The translations under genes were made by a program, and so were the position numbers. Positions 29,600 to 37,488 of a stretch of 64,000 nucleotides of DNA are shown in pieces. How positions within the stretch are numbered: the first letter of the stretch is position 1; each line of letters begins with the position of its first letter. Below the pieces are notes generated by a model. That model worked only from the letters and a program-made list of their open reading frames with translations, was not told where the DNA came from and made no database searches. The DNA comes from Roseateles koreensis (GTDB taxonomy: Bacteria; Pseudomonadota; Gammaproteobacteria; Burkholderiales; Burkholderiaceae_C): NCBI RefSeq assembly GCF_028595305.1, contig NZ_JAQQXS010000020.1, forward strand, positions 1-64,000, given 5' to 3'.

Positions 29600-31150
29600 A
29601 TGAACGACAAACGCATTCGCAAGATAGTCATCGTGGGCGGTGGCACGGCCGGGTGGATGGCTGCCGCACCTTTGGCGCAGAAGCTCCGCCCGGGCGGGCA
29701 GAGTGGGTGTGAAATCGTGCTGATCGAGTCGCCCGATATCGGGACGATCGGGGTGGGCGAGGCCACCTTGCCAACCATCCGCTACTACAACCTGGCCCTG
29801 GGCCTGGAGGGGGCGGACTTCGTCAAAAAGACCCAGGCCACTTTCAAGCTTGGCATCGAGTTCAGGGACTGGGGGCATCTGGGGAATCGATTCTTTCATG
29901 GCTTCGGCGACTTTGGCCCGGCCATCGACAACCGGCCGGCTTATATGCACTGGCTGCGTCTGTTGCGGACGCAGGGGGGAGGAGCGCTCCCCCCCTATGA
30001 AGACTGGTCCACCGCGACGGTCATGGCCCGGCAGAACCGGTTCACGCCGCCGCAGGGGGAGCAACCGTCGGCGGCCAACGCGTACTCGTTTGCTTACCAC
30101 TTTGATGCCGGCCTCTATGCCGCTTATTTGCGTGATTACGCGATGCAACGGGGGGCGTCCCGCGTTGAGGGCACGGTGGTCGATGTAGAGCTGCGTTCCA
30201 CCAACGGCTTTGTGACCTCGGTGAAGTTGGCAGACGGCCGCCGGATCGAGGGCGATCTGTTCATCGACTGCTCGGGGTTTCGGGGTCTGTTGATCGAGGG
30301 CGTGATGCAGGCCGGCTACGACGATTGGAGCGATTTGCTGCCCTGCAACAGTGCATTGGCGGTGCCCAGTGAACGGGTGGGGCCGTTGACGCCCTACACA
30401 AGGTCTACCGCCAAGGCCAGTGGTTGGCAATGGCGCATTCCGCTGCAGCATCGCACGGGCAATGGCCATGTGTATTGCAGTGGCTACACCAGCGACGAAG
30501 ACGCACAGCGGGTGCTGCTGGAGGGTTTGGACAGCAAGGCCCTGGCGGAGCCCCGGCAGTTGCGCTTCACCACCGGGCGCCGGCGCAAATCGTGGGTCAA
30601 GAATGTCGTGGCTTTGGGTTTGGCGGCAGGCTTTCTGGAGCCGCTGGAGTCCACCAGCATTCAGCTGATCATGGATGGTGTGGGGCGCTTGATTCAGAAT
30701 TTTCCGGACCGTGATTTTCACCCCACCCATGCGGCGGAGTTCAACCGCAAGGTCTTGTCGCAATACGAGTCGATCCGCGATTTCATCGTCATGCACTACA
30801 AGCTGACACGCCGCACGGACTCGGCGTTTTGGCGCTATTGCGCGGCCATGCCGATCCCGGAGCGTTTGCAACACCAGATCGAACTGTTTCGCCATACCGG
30901 CCGGGTGGCGGTGCTCGATCCAGAAGGCTTTTTGGAGCCCTCGCTGGTGTCCATCATGATGGGCCTGGGCGTGACGCCAGAGCGTTATGACCCGATGGTC
31001 GATTTGATCGACGAGGTGGCCTTGAAAACGCATTTCGCGCGCCTGCGTGCCGCCATTGCTCAAACAGTGCAGAGCATGCCGGATCACGCGCAATACATCG
31101 CCCGCCATGCGCAGGCCGAACCTGCAGCGGTGGTGGCCCAAGCCGCATGA
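29600..31150 (+). CDS. Tryptophan-halogenase-like flavin-dependent enzyme
   Basis: The 516-residue protein has the FAD-binding GGGTAGWM (13-20), the Lys83 of ATFKLGIEF that matches the catalytic lysine of flavin halogenases, the WxWxIP signature (Trp276-Pro281, GWQWRIP) and the C-terminal LEPLESTSIQLI. The halogenase signature set is complete, so it may be active, but the substrate is unknown and many relatives next to TonB receptors are uncharacterised. SD AGGAGA precedes the ATG at 29600. It is divergent from the ROK regulator and followed by GH31, which places it in the xyloglucan locus. A role in sugar-linked regulation or surface modification cannot be told from sequence. Confidence 0.88.
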   Translation: MNDKRIRKIVIVGGGTAGWMAAAPLAQKLRPGGQSGCEIVLIESPDIGTIGVGEATLPTIRYYNLALGLEGADFVKKTQATFKLGIEFRDWGHLGNRFFHGFGDFGPAIDNRPAYMHWLRLLRTQGGGALPPYEDWSTATVMARQNRFTPPQGEQPSAANAYSFAYHFDAGLYAAYLRDYAMQRGASRVEGTVVDVELRSTNGFVTSVKLADGRRIEGDLFIDCSGFRGLLIEGVMQAGYDDWSDLLPCNSALAVPSERVGPLTPYTRSTAKASGWQWRIPLQHRTGNGHVYCSGYTSDEDAQRVLLEGLDSKALAEPRQLRFTTGRRRKSWVKNVVALGLAAGFLEPLESTSIQLIMDGVGRLIQNFPDRDFHPTHAAEFNRKVLSQYESIRDFIVMHYKLTRRTDSAFWRYCAAMPIPERLQHQIELFRHTGRVAVLDPEGFLEPSLVSIMMGLGVTPERYDPMVDLIDEVALKTHFARLRAAIAQTVQSMPDHAQYIARHAQAEPAAVVAQAA

Positions 31151-31234
31151 GTACTTGGTCTTGGTGCTCATGAGGCGGCCGGCTCAGACGCAGCAGAAAT
31201 ACGCAGCAATTGACAGATGCCCTGGCCACATCGT

Positions 31235-31287
31235 GGGGCTGGCGAGGGCGGACTCCCTGGTTTGTAGGGAATGCGCGCCCCTTTTTT
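31235..31287 (+). terminator. Terminator-like structure directly before GH31
   Basis: GGGGC (31235-31239) pairs with GCCCC (31277-31281), with further short pairings inside (CCCT/AGGG), and TTTTTT follows at 31282-31287. This should end the halogenase transcript, yet it lies only 22 bases before the GH31 start codon. It could be an attenuator. The rest of 31151-31309 holds no gene. Confidence 0.6.
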
Positions 31288-31309
31288 CTTATAGCTATTG
31301 GATTGTTTT

Positions 31310-33595
31310 ATGAAGTTCACCGATGGGCAGTGGATGTTGCAGCCCGGGGTCACCGCGCACTACGCCGCGCAGGCGTATGACGTTGAGGTGGCCGGCGATC
31401 AATTGGTGGTGTTGGCGACCACGCGACCCATTCGCCACCGCGGCGATACCTTGCAGGGGCCGACTTTGACGGTCACCTTGAGCTCGCCCTTGCCCGGCGT
31501 GATCCGCGTGCAGGTTCAGCACTACGCCGAAGCCGATGCACCGCGCCTGCACATCCCCATGCCGGGTGCCACGCGGCCGACGGTCACGATTGAAAACGGC
31601 ACCGACCGTGCTGTTCTGCGCAGCGGCGGTTTGTCGGTGGAGGTGAACAAGGCGGAGGGATGGAGCCTGATCTTCCGCGAGGGCGACCGCGTGTTGACTC
31701 GCAGCGACTGGCGGGGCCTGGGTTATGTGCAGTGGGCGGACAAGGGTAACTTTGTGCACGAGCAGTTGTCGCTGGGGGTGGGCGAGAACGTTTACGGCTT
31801 GGGCGAGCGCTTCACGCCCTGGGTTAAAAACGGTCAGGTGGTGGAGAACAGCAACCGCGACGGCGGCACGGCGTGCGAGCAGGCCTACAAGAGCGTGCCG
31901 TTCTACCTAACTAGTAAAGGCTACGGCGTGCTGGTGAACGAAGCCGGCCCGGTGTCTTTCGAGGTGGCGTCTGAAAAGGTGGCGCGGGTCCAGTTCAGCC
32001 GTGAAGGCGAGAGTCTCGACTACATGGTCATTCAAGGACCCACACAGAAGGACGTGCTGCAGCGCCTGACCGCCTTGACCGGGCGCGCCGCCTTGCCGCC
32101 CGCCTGGAGCTTTGGCCTGTGGCTGACCACTTCCTTCACGACCAATTACGACGAAGCAACGACCACCTCTTTCATCGACGAGATGAAGCGGCGCGAACTG
32201 CCGCTGAGCGTGTTCCACTTTGACTGCTTCTGGATGCGTGAGTTCCAGTGGTGTGACTTCGAGTGGGACCGCCGCCAGTTCCCCGAGCCCGAAGCGATGC
32301 TGCGCCGCTTGGCCGAACGCGGCCTGAAGATCAGCCTCTGGATCAACCCCTACATTGCGCAGAAGTCGCCCTTGTTTGCCGAGGGCGCCCGCGAGGGCTA
32401 CTTCATCAAGCGCAGCAATGGCCGCGTGTGGCAAACCGATCTGTGGCAGCCCGGCATGGCGATTGTTGATTTCACCAACCCTGCCGCCATCACCTGGTAC
32501 CAGGGGCATCTGCGCCGCTTGCTGGCCATGGGCGTGGATTGCTTCAAGACCGATTTTGGTGAACGTATCCCCGACACCGGCGTGGTTTATCACGATGGCT
32601 CCGACCCGGTTGAAATGCATAACCTCTATGCGCTGCGGTACAACGAGGTGGTCTACCAACTCATTCAAGAGGTGCGTGGCGTCGATGATGCGGTGGTGTT
32701 CGCGCGCTCTACCTATGCGTCTGGTCAGCGTTTTCCAGTGCACTGGGGCGGCGACTGTTGGTCCAACTTCGAGTCGATGGCGGAGAGCCTGCGTGGCGGC
32801 CTGTCGCTCACCAGTTGCGGCTTCGCCTTCTGGAGCCACGACATCGGCGGCTTCGAGGGCAACCCGCCGCCTGCCGTTTACAAGCGCTGGATTCAGTTCG
32901 GCCTGTTGTCGTCACACAGCCGCTTGCATGGCAGCAGCTTCTACCGTGTGCCATGGCTGGTGGACGAAGAAAGCTGCGTGGTCCTGCAGGCCTTCACCCG
33001 CCTGAAGCACCGCTTGATGCCCTATCTGTACGCCAAGGCCATCGAGGCGACGCAGACCGGCGTACCGATGATGCGCTCGATGGTGCTGGAGCATCCGCAA
33101 GATCCCGCCTGCGCGAGCCTGGACCGCCAATACCATCTGGGCGAATCGCTGCTGGTGGCGCCGATTTTCACCGAGAGCGGCGAGGTGGATTTCTACCTGC
33201 CGCAAGGCACGGGCGAGGGCCGCTGGACGCACCTGCTGTCGGGCCAGACCGTGCCTGGCGGGCGGTGGCATCAGGAGGCCCACGACTTTCTCAGCCTGCC
33301 GCTGTACGTGGCGCCCAATACCGTGCTGCCCTGGGGGGCTGAAACCGAGCGTCCTGATTACGACTACACAAAGGGACTGACGCTGCGTGTCTTCGCGCTG
33401 GCGGACGGTGCCACGACCTCGTTCGAGGTGGCTTCAGTGCAAGGGCAGATCGCCGCACGCGGCACCGTTCATCGGCAGGGGCCGTGCTACACCACGTCGA
33501 TCACCGAGGGCACTTTGCAGGACTGGTGCCTGGAGGTCGACGGGCAGCGCAGTTCCGTGCAGGCCAGCGCCAACAGCTTGGTTTGGCAGCCGTGA
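31310..33595 (+). CDS. GH31 family alpha-xylosidase
   Basis: The 761-residue enzyme resembles E. coli YicI throughout. Motifs: GLGERFTPWVKNGQ, FHFDCFWMREFQWCDFEWD, nucleophile Asp415 in FKTDFGERIP and acid/base Asp482 in VHWGGDCWSNF, the same spacing as in YicI. It has no signal peptide, so it acts in the cytoplasm and removes alpha-1,6-xylose from the non-reducing end of xyloglucan oligosaccharides, alternating with GH1. No good ribosome-binding site precedes the ATG at 31310, and a terminator-like hairpin ends 22 bases upstream, which suggests unusual expression control. Confidence 0.93.
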   Translation: MKFTDGQWMLQPGVTAHYAAQAYDVEVAGDQLVVLATTRPIRHRGDTLQGPTLTVTLSSPLPGVIRVQVQHYAEADAPRLHIPMPGATRPTVTIENGTDRAVLRSGGLSVEVNKAEGWSLIFREGDRVLTRSDWRGLGYVQWADKGNFVHEQLSLGVGENVYGLGERFTPWVKNGQVVENSNRDGGTACEQAYKSVPFYLTSKGYGVLVNEAGPVSFEVASEKVARVQFSREGESLDYMVIQGPTQKDVLQRLTALTGRAALPPAWSFGLWLTTSFTTNYDEATTTSFIDEMKRRELPLSVFHFDCFWMREFQWCDFEWDRRQFPEPEAMLRRLAERGLKISLWINPYIAQKSPLFAEGAREGYFIKRSNGRVWQTDLWQPGMAIVDFTNPAAITWYQGHLRRLLAMGVDCFKTDFGERIPDTGVVYHDGSDPVEMHNLYALRYNEVVYQLIQEVRGVDDAVVFARSTYASGQRFPVHWGGDCWSNFESMAESLRGGLSLTSCGFAFWSHDIGGFEGNPPPAVYKRWIQFGLLSSHSRLHGSSFYRVPWLVDEESCVVLQAFTRLKHRLMPYLYAKAIEATQTGVPMMRSMVLEHPQDPACASLDRQYHLGESLLVAPIFTESGEVDFYLPQGTGEGRWTHLLSGQTVPGGRWHQEAHDFLSLPLYVAPNTVLPWGAETERPDYDYTKGLTLRVFALADGATTSFEVASVQGQIAARGTVHRQGPCYTTSITEGTLQDWCLEVDGQRSSVQASANSLVWQP

Positions 33596-33688
33596 TTTCG
33601 TATCGCACATAGGCGCAATCAAGGGCAAATCAACGCGGGCAAACCCCTGCAAATGCGGGCGCCCGCGTGCTGACATGCTGCTTAATTA

Positions 33689-33708
33689 ACCCCCTATTTA
33701 AGGGGGGT
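33689..33708. repeat. Inverted repeat between GH31 and the PEP-CTERM gene
   Basis: ACCCCCT-attta-AGGGGGGT is an almost perfect stem within the 177-base gap. A GCGGGCGCCCGC palindrome lies shortly before it (about 33655-33666). Neither has a T-run. Either might end the GH31 transcript or mark the start of the cassette downstream. Confidence 0.4.
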
Positions 33709-33772
33709 GACCCAGAGCGGGAAAGCTGTTCAGATGCACCTTGCTGATCCAGCGCAAGGCAGGGGTTGTCAT

Positions 33773-34498
33773 ATGAGCACTTCGCATCGACTGATTTGGA
33801 GCCTTGTTTCGGGGCTGTCGGGTTTGGCCTTGGTCAGCACTGCGCAAGCCAGCCTGATCGGGTCTGTGACCGTTGACTTGTATGCGCCCGGCGGATTGAC
33901 CTCTGACGGCACGCCGGGCAACACTGTTTCAACGGCAATCCATGTGACCGAGAGCACCTCGGTGTCAACGGGCATTTTTGCCAGTTCGCTGGATCCGGGG
34001 CCGATCGGCGGCGCAGCGGGGTTCATGCTCGACCATGAGCAGATCACCTTTGTGGGTAACTCCATCTTGCTGCATGTCGATGCCGGTGAACAAACGCCTG
34101 GCAATTTGTTCTACACCGGTTACCTGGGCAGTGGTGCAGAACATGCACGTTATCAATTCTCTGGCCTCAACATTCCTGGTGAAACCATCACCGGCTTCAA
34201 GGTCTATGACTTTGATGGTTATGGCACGTCGGGCACCACGGGTGCAGTGAACCTGACAGACCCCAATGATCTGGTCCACCTGATTGACGCCAGCACGCTG
34301 AGTTTCGATCTGGACACTCTGCAATTCAAAGATCGTTTGAGGGAAACCTACAACTACGCGGAATTTCGAATTGACCTAATCACCCAAGCGAATGGCAACG
34401 GTGGCGGTGGCGATTTGCCGGAGCCATCATCGCTGGCGTGCCTGGGGGCCGCTGGCTTGATGATGTTTGCGGCGCGTCGTCGTGGTTGGCTGCGCTAG
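33773..34498 (+). CDS. PEP-CTERM sorting domain protein
   Basis: The 241-residue secreted protein has a signal peptide (IWSLVSGLSGLALVSTAQAS) and a C-terminal PEP-CTERM tail: LPEPSSLACLG, a hydrophobic stretch and a basic RRRGWLR end. Such tails are recognised and cut by an exosortase that works with exopolysaccharide production. The middle (about 30-205) is Gly/Thr-rich and beta-predicted, with no family I recognise; NGNGGGG forms a short linker before the tail. ATG 33773 follows an AGGGG ribosome-binding site. Its stop is 14 bases before the DUF6916-like gene, so it probably opens the collar-protein operon. No exosortase gene is in the window. Confidence 0.85.
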   Translation: MSTSHRLIWSLVSGLSGLALVSTAQASLIGSVTVDLYAPGGLTSDGTPGNTVSTAIHVTESTSVSTGIFASSLDPGPIGGAAGFMLDHEQITFVGNSILLHVDAGEQTPGNLFYTGYLGSGAEHARYQFSGLNIPGETITGFKVYDFDGYGTSGTTGAVNLTDPNDLVHLIDASTLSFDLDTLQFKDRLRETYNYAEFRIDLITQANGNGGGGDLPEPSSLACLGAAGLMMFAARRRGWLR

Positions 34499-34512
34499 TT
34501 GGGGGCGGCGAG

Positions 34513-34803
34513 GTGCTGTCCCTCACGCATTTCAGCCCCTTTGTGGGCGAGCATTTTGGATTTAGCACGGCGGCTGAAGGGCCAGCCCAGGCGCATGCCA
34601 CGTTGATTGAGGCCGCCTTGTTGACGTCGCCAGCGTTCGGGGCGCGTCAACCGTTTCACCTGATTTTTGAAGGCCCGGTCGAGTCACTGTTGGACCAGCG
34701 GACCTATCAAGTCCGGCACGCCGCGTTTTCAGGCCTGGAATTGTTCATCGTGCCAGTCGGCCAAAGTCGTTCAGGCATTCGCTACGAAGCCGTTTTTAAT
34801 TAG
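34513..34803 (+). CDS. DUF6916-like small protein
   Basis: The 96-residue protein carries the pattern SLTHFSPFVGEHF, FHLIFEGPVES and a hydrophobic end (LELFIVPVGQ) that I associate with DUF6916, a small beta-rich domain often encoded beside collar-domain proteins. A GTG start at 34513 gives the usual N-terminus; the frame is open further upstream but overlaps the PEP-CTERM gene. The next gene starts 12 bases after the stop, with its SD overlapping the stop. Function unknown; perhaps a chaperone or structural partner of the collar proteins. Confidence 0.7.
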   Translation: MLSLTHFSPFVGEHFGFSTAAEGPAQAHATLIEAALLTSPAFGARQPFHLIFEGPVESLLDQRTYQVRHAAFSGLELFIVPVGQSRSGIRYEAVFN

Positions 34804-34815
34804 GAGTCGACGACC

Positions 34816-35328
34816 ATGGGAACACCCTATCTCGGCGAGATCCGCTTGATGAGTTTTGCCTATGCTCCCAGAGGCTGGGCGCAGTGCAATGGGCAGTTGC
34901 TGCCCATCAATCAGTACCAGGCGCTTTTCGCGCTCTTGGGAACGTATTACGGCGGCAACGGCCAAAGCAACTTCGCGCTGCCCAATCTGCAAGGACGCAC
35001 CCCTTTGCACGTGGGGCCTACCACCGTTCAAGGCCAGTCAGGCGGCGCGGAAAACGTCACACTGCTGCAGGCCCACTTGCCCGTGCATTCTCACGGGCTC
35101 AGTGGCACGAGTGACTTGGCCAACGCCAGCGCGCCCGGCTTGGCCGTGCCGGCCGCCAAAGGCCGCGGTGGTGTCAATCACTATGCGGGCGCGGGCTCGG
35201 TCAATGCGAGCCTGGACGCTTCGTCGGTCAGCTTGGTGGGGGGCAACCAGCCGCACAGCAATATGCAGCCCTACCTGGTGATGAATTATGTGATTGCCCT
35301 GCAGGGCATCTTCCCGTCACGTAACTGA
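34816..35328 (+). CDS. Phage tail collar domain protein (MdpB-like), copy 1
   Basis: The 170-residue protein opens with the collar pattern GTPYLGEIRLMSFAYAPRGW, then CNGQLLPINQYQALFALLGTYYGGNGQSNFALPNLQGR, a variable His-rich middle (LPVHSHGLSG) and the conserved end MNYVIALQGIFPSRN. The family shares the short-tail-fibre collar fold (PF07484) and includes microcystin-dependent protein MdpB. No signal peptide is seen. First of three tandem paralogues, preceded by a TAGGAG ribosome-binding site. No other phage genes are near, so a cellular role is likely. The role is unknown. Confidence 0.9.
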   Translation: MGTPYLGEIRLMSFAYAPRGWAQCNGQLLPINQYQALFALLGTYYGGNGQSNFALPNLQGRTPLHVGPTTVQGQSGGAENVTLLQAHLPVHSHGLSGTSDLANASAPGLAVPAAKGRGGVNHYAGAGSVNASLDASSVSLVGGNQPHSNMQPYLVMNYVIALQGIFPSRN

Positions 35329-35356
35329 TGTCGATCGGACAGGACAGGAGGTCCAA

Positions 35357-35857
35357 ATGTCAGAGCCTTATGTGGGTGAAATTCGTTTGTTCGCAGGGAG
35401 TTTCGCGCCTGTCGGTTGGTATTTCTGCAACGGCGCGCTGTTGCCGATTTCCGAGTTCGACACCTTGTTCAATTTGATTGGCACCACCTATGGTGGCGAT
35501 GGTCAAAGCACGTTTGCCCTGCCGGATTTGCAAGGCCGTGTGCCGGTGCATCAAGGCAGTGGCCATGTGATGGGCGAGCGTGCGGGCGTCGAAGCGGTCA
35601 CGCTCAGCGTGAGCCAGATGCCCATGCACACCCACACACCACAGGGCAGCAGCACGACCGCGATTGCCGGGTCGCCGGGTGGCAATGTGCTGGCCGCGCC
35701 GCCCATCAATTCTTACGGGCCCGGGCCGGCCACGGTGGCCATGGCTGACGCCGCTATTGCAGTGCAAGGCGGCTCGCAGCCTCACAACAATATGGCGCCA
35801 TTCACGACGCTGAACTACATCATTTCATTGTTCGGCGTTTATCCGTCACAGAACTGA
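35357..35857 (+). CDS. Phage tail collar domain protein (MdpB-like), copy 2
   Basis: The 166-residue second paralogue starts SEPYVGEIRLFAGSFAPVGW, has CNGALLPISEFDTLFNLIGTTYGGDG, ALPDLQGRVPVH, a His/Thr-rich middle (MPMHTHTPQGSS) and the end LNYIISLFGVYPSQN. GGAGGT lies just before the ATG at 35357; the open frame extends upstream over copy 1 but is not needed. It differs from copy 1 mainly in the middle third, where ligand or assembly specificity would be expected in a trimeric fibre tip. Spacing to copy 3 is 10 bases. Confidence 0.9.
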   Translation: MSEPYVGEIRLFAGSFAPVGWYFCNGALLPISEFDTLFNLIGTTYGGDGQSTFALPDLQGRVPVHQGSGHVMGERAGVEAVTLSVSQMPMHTHTPQGSSTTAIAGSPGGNVLAAPPINSYGPGPATVAMADAAIAVQGGSQPHNNMAPFTTLNYIISLFGVYPSQN

Positions 35858-35867
35858 GGAGTTCGTC

Positions 35868-36386
35868 ATGGCAGACCAATTTGTTGCCGAGGTCCGGATG
35901 TTTGGCTTTGGCTTTGCGCCAACGGGGTGGGCGGCTTGCAATGGGCAACTCTTGCCCCTTTCGCAAAACACGGCGCTGTTCTCCCTGCTTGGCACGTTCT
36001 ACGGCGGCAATGGCACCTCCAATTTTGCCTTGCCCAATTTGCAGGATCAATTCGCGGTGGGCATGGGCAGTGGGCCCGGGCTTTCGCAGCGAAGCCTGGG
36101 GGAGCAGGGTGGCGAGGCGACGGTGGCTTTGTCGCCGTCAACAATGCCGCAGCATACCCATGCCTTGAAGGCCGGCGCGGCGGCCAGCAGCACCAATCCG
36201 ACCGGCGCAGTCATGGCGCCGCCGGCCGGCGGGGCGCTTGAATACCGCATTCCTGCCAACCCAACCCCGATGGCGGGGGCGAGCCTGGCAAATGCCGGCA
36301 ATGGACAGCCTCATGAGAATCGCCAGCCCTTTTTGGCCGTGAACTTTTGCATCGCCATGCAGGGGATTTATCCCGCCCGCGGCTGA
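35868..36386 (+). CDS. Phage tail collar domain protein (MdpB-like), copy 3
   Basis: The 172-residue third paralogue starts ADQFVAEVRMFGFGFAPTGW, has CNGQLLPLSQNTALFSLLGTFYGGNG, a middle with MPQHTHALKAG and the end VNFCIAMQGIYPARG. GAGGAG precedes the ATG. The triplet arrangement, with one copy starting GxPYLGEIRL, one SEPYVGEIRL and one ADQFVAEVR, recurs in other bacteria as I know it, which suggests the three products assemble together. Short TGAGCGGC repeats surround the stop. Confidence 0.9.
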   Translation: MADQFVAEVRMFGFGFAPTGWAACNGQLLPLSQNTALFSLLGTFYGGNGTSNFALPNLQDQFAVGMGSGPGLSQRSLGEQGGEATVALSPSTMPQHTHALKAGAAASSTNPTGAVMAPPAGGALEYRIPANPTPMAGASLANAGNGQPHENRQPFLAVNFCIAMQGIYPARG

Positions 36387-36412
36387 GCGGCTGAGCGGTT
36401 GAGCGCTTGATC

Positions 36413-36943
36413 ATGCGAGTCCAACTCCGCCCCGCCGACGCTGTACACGATCAGGCCTTGATGCGCCAGATTTATGCCAGTACCCGCGAAGACGAGTTGG
36501 CCTTGACCCCGTGGTCGGCGGAACAACGCCGCGCCTTCACGGACATGCAGTTCAACGCCCAGCAGGCGCACTACCTTCTGCATTACCCGCAATCGATCTG
36601 CCAAGTGATTTCTGTCGTCGAGGGTGATGCGCTCAGGGGCGGCGTGCAAGACGTTGGCCGCCTTTGGGTGGATCAGCGCAGCAACTCGGTCCATGTGCTG
36701 GACATCAGCGTCTTGAGTGCGGCCCGAGGCCAGGGCATTGGCACCTTGTGCCTGGAGCAACTCCAACGTGAGGCGCACCAGCGGGGGCATTCGGTGACCA
36801 TCTTTGTCGAGTTGCACAACCCCGCCCGCCGACTTTATGAGCGCTTGGGATTTGAGGCCGAGGGTGCACCCCAGGGCCTGTACCAATTCATGGCCTGCAG
36901 GCAGCCGGTCAGCCACACCGTCAATGAGGAATGTCTATCATGA
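36413..36943 (+). CDS. GNAT family N-acetyltransferase
   Basis: This 176-residue protein has the GNAT fold: an N-terminal RPADAVHDQALMRQIY region, the acetyl-CoA loop LSAARGQGIGTLCLEQL (about 100-120), and the C-terminal NPARRLYERLGFEAEG. It would move an acetyl group from acetyl-CoA to an amine. The substrate is unknown; its position in the collar operon suggests it modifies a cassette product. Its stop overlaps the next gene (ATGA), showing co-translation. ATG 36413 is preferred over an in-frame TTG two codons earlier. Confidence 0.88.
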   Translation: MRVQLRPADAVHDQALMRQIYASTREDELALTPWSAEQRRAFTDMQFNAQQAHYLLHYPQSICQVISVVEGDALRGGVQDVGRLWVDQRSNSVHVLDISVLSAARGQGIGTLCLEQLQREAHQRGHSVTIFVELHNPARRLYERLGFEAEGAPQGLYQFMACRQPVSHTVNEECLS

Positions 36944-37371
36944 AGAAGAGATCCTTTGTCTTGGGGGCTTGCGCCGTGCTGGTGGCGCCGCATGCAATGG
37001 CTTGCCCGTCGCCAGTGTCCTTGGCGTCCTCGGCTGGCCACAGTGCCGCAGGTGCAACCGGAGCCCAAGTACCGGGTTTGGGGCAGTTGCGTGACGGCGA
37101 AGCTTGGCAGCAATGGGTCCAGCAGGAGTTCGTCATCCACGGTGCAGACGGTAGCCGCAGCGTCGCTGTTCTCGACCAGTGTGCACAGGCTGCGGTGGCC
37201 GACGGCGTCAGCCACCAATTCGTGTTGGGGTTCAGTTGCGCACAGGCCTTGCCGTCGGGGCTTTACCGGCTTGAGCACCGCAACGGTGAACGGATAGACA
37301 TTTTTCTCAACGAGTCGGGCCTGGCGTCTGCGGCCCGGATGCGCGCTGAGTTCAATGTGTTGACGACGTAG
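36940..37371 (+). CDS. Secreted DUF6916-like protein
   Basis: The 143-residue protein has a signal peptide (KKRSFVLGACAVLVAPHAMA, cut before Cys) and a domain that echoes the small protein at 34513: QEFVIHGADGS, VSHQFVLGFSCAQALPSGLYRLEHRNGERIDIFLNE. The resemblance to DUF6916 is by pattern only. Four cysteines (mature region) may form disulfides in the periplasm. GAGGA lies before the ATG at 36940, which overlaps the GNAT stop by four bases. It closes the collar cassette. A paralogue of the first gene that gained export is a reasonable reading. Confidence 0.65.
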   Translation: MKKRSFVLGACAVLVAPHAMACPSPVSLASSAGHSAAGATGAQVPGLGQLRDGEAWQQWVQQEFVIHGADGSRSVAVLDQCAQAAVADGVSHQFVLGFSCAQALPSGLYRLEHRNGERIDIFLNESGLASAARMRAEFNVLTT

Positions 37372-37488
37372 CCCTCGGCAGTTGTTGCTGATCGTGCTGA
37401 TGGTGCTGACAACGAGGGGCGCCGAGCACGTCTGAGCTCGCGGTTGGGTGCCCACAAACAGGGAGGGCATTCGCGGCACAATAGTCTT

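Noticed and set aside
29405-31171. 588-codon open frame opposite the halogenase gene
   Set aside because: The sense strand encodes a complete halogenase with FAD and WxWxIP motifs; the antisense product is His/Arg-rich without motifs.
33689-33708. CCCCCT/AGGGGG inverted repeat as the GH31 terminator
   Set aside because: Stem lacks a T-run and lies close to the next gene, so it is listed only as a repeat.
34816-36386. Prophage remnant suggested by three tail collar proteins
   Set aside because: No integrase, capsid, terminase, lysis or attachment site is visible nearby, base composition matches the neighbours, and the block is joined to host-type genes.
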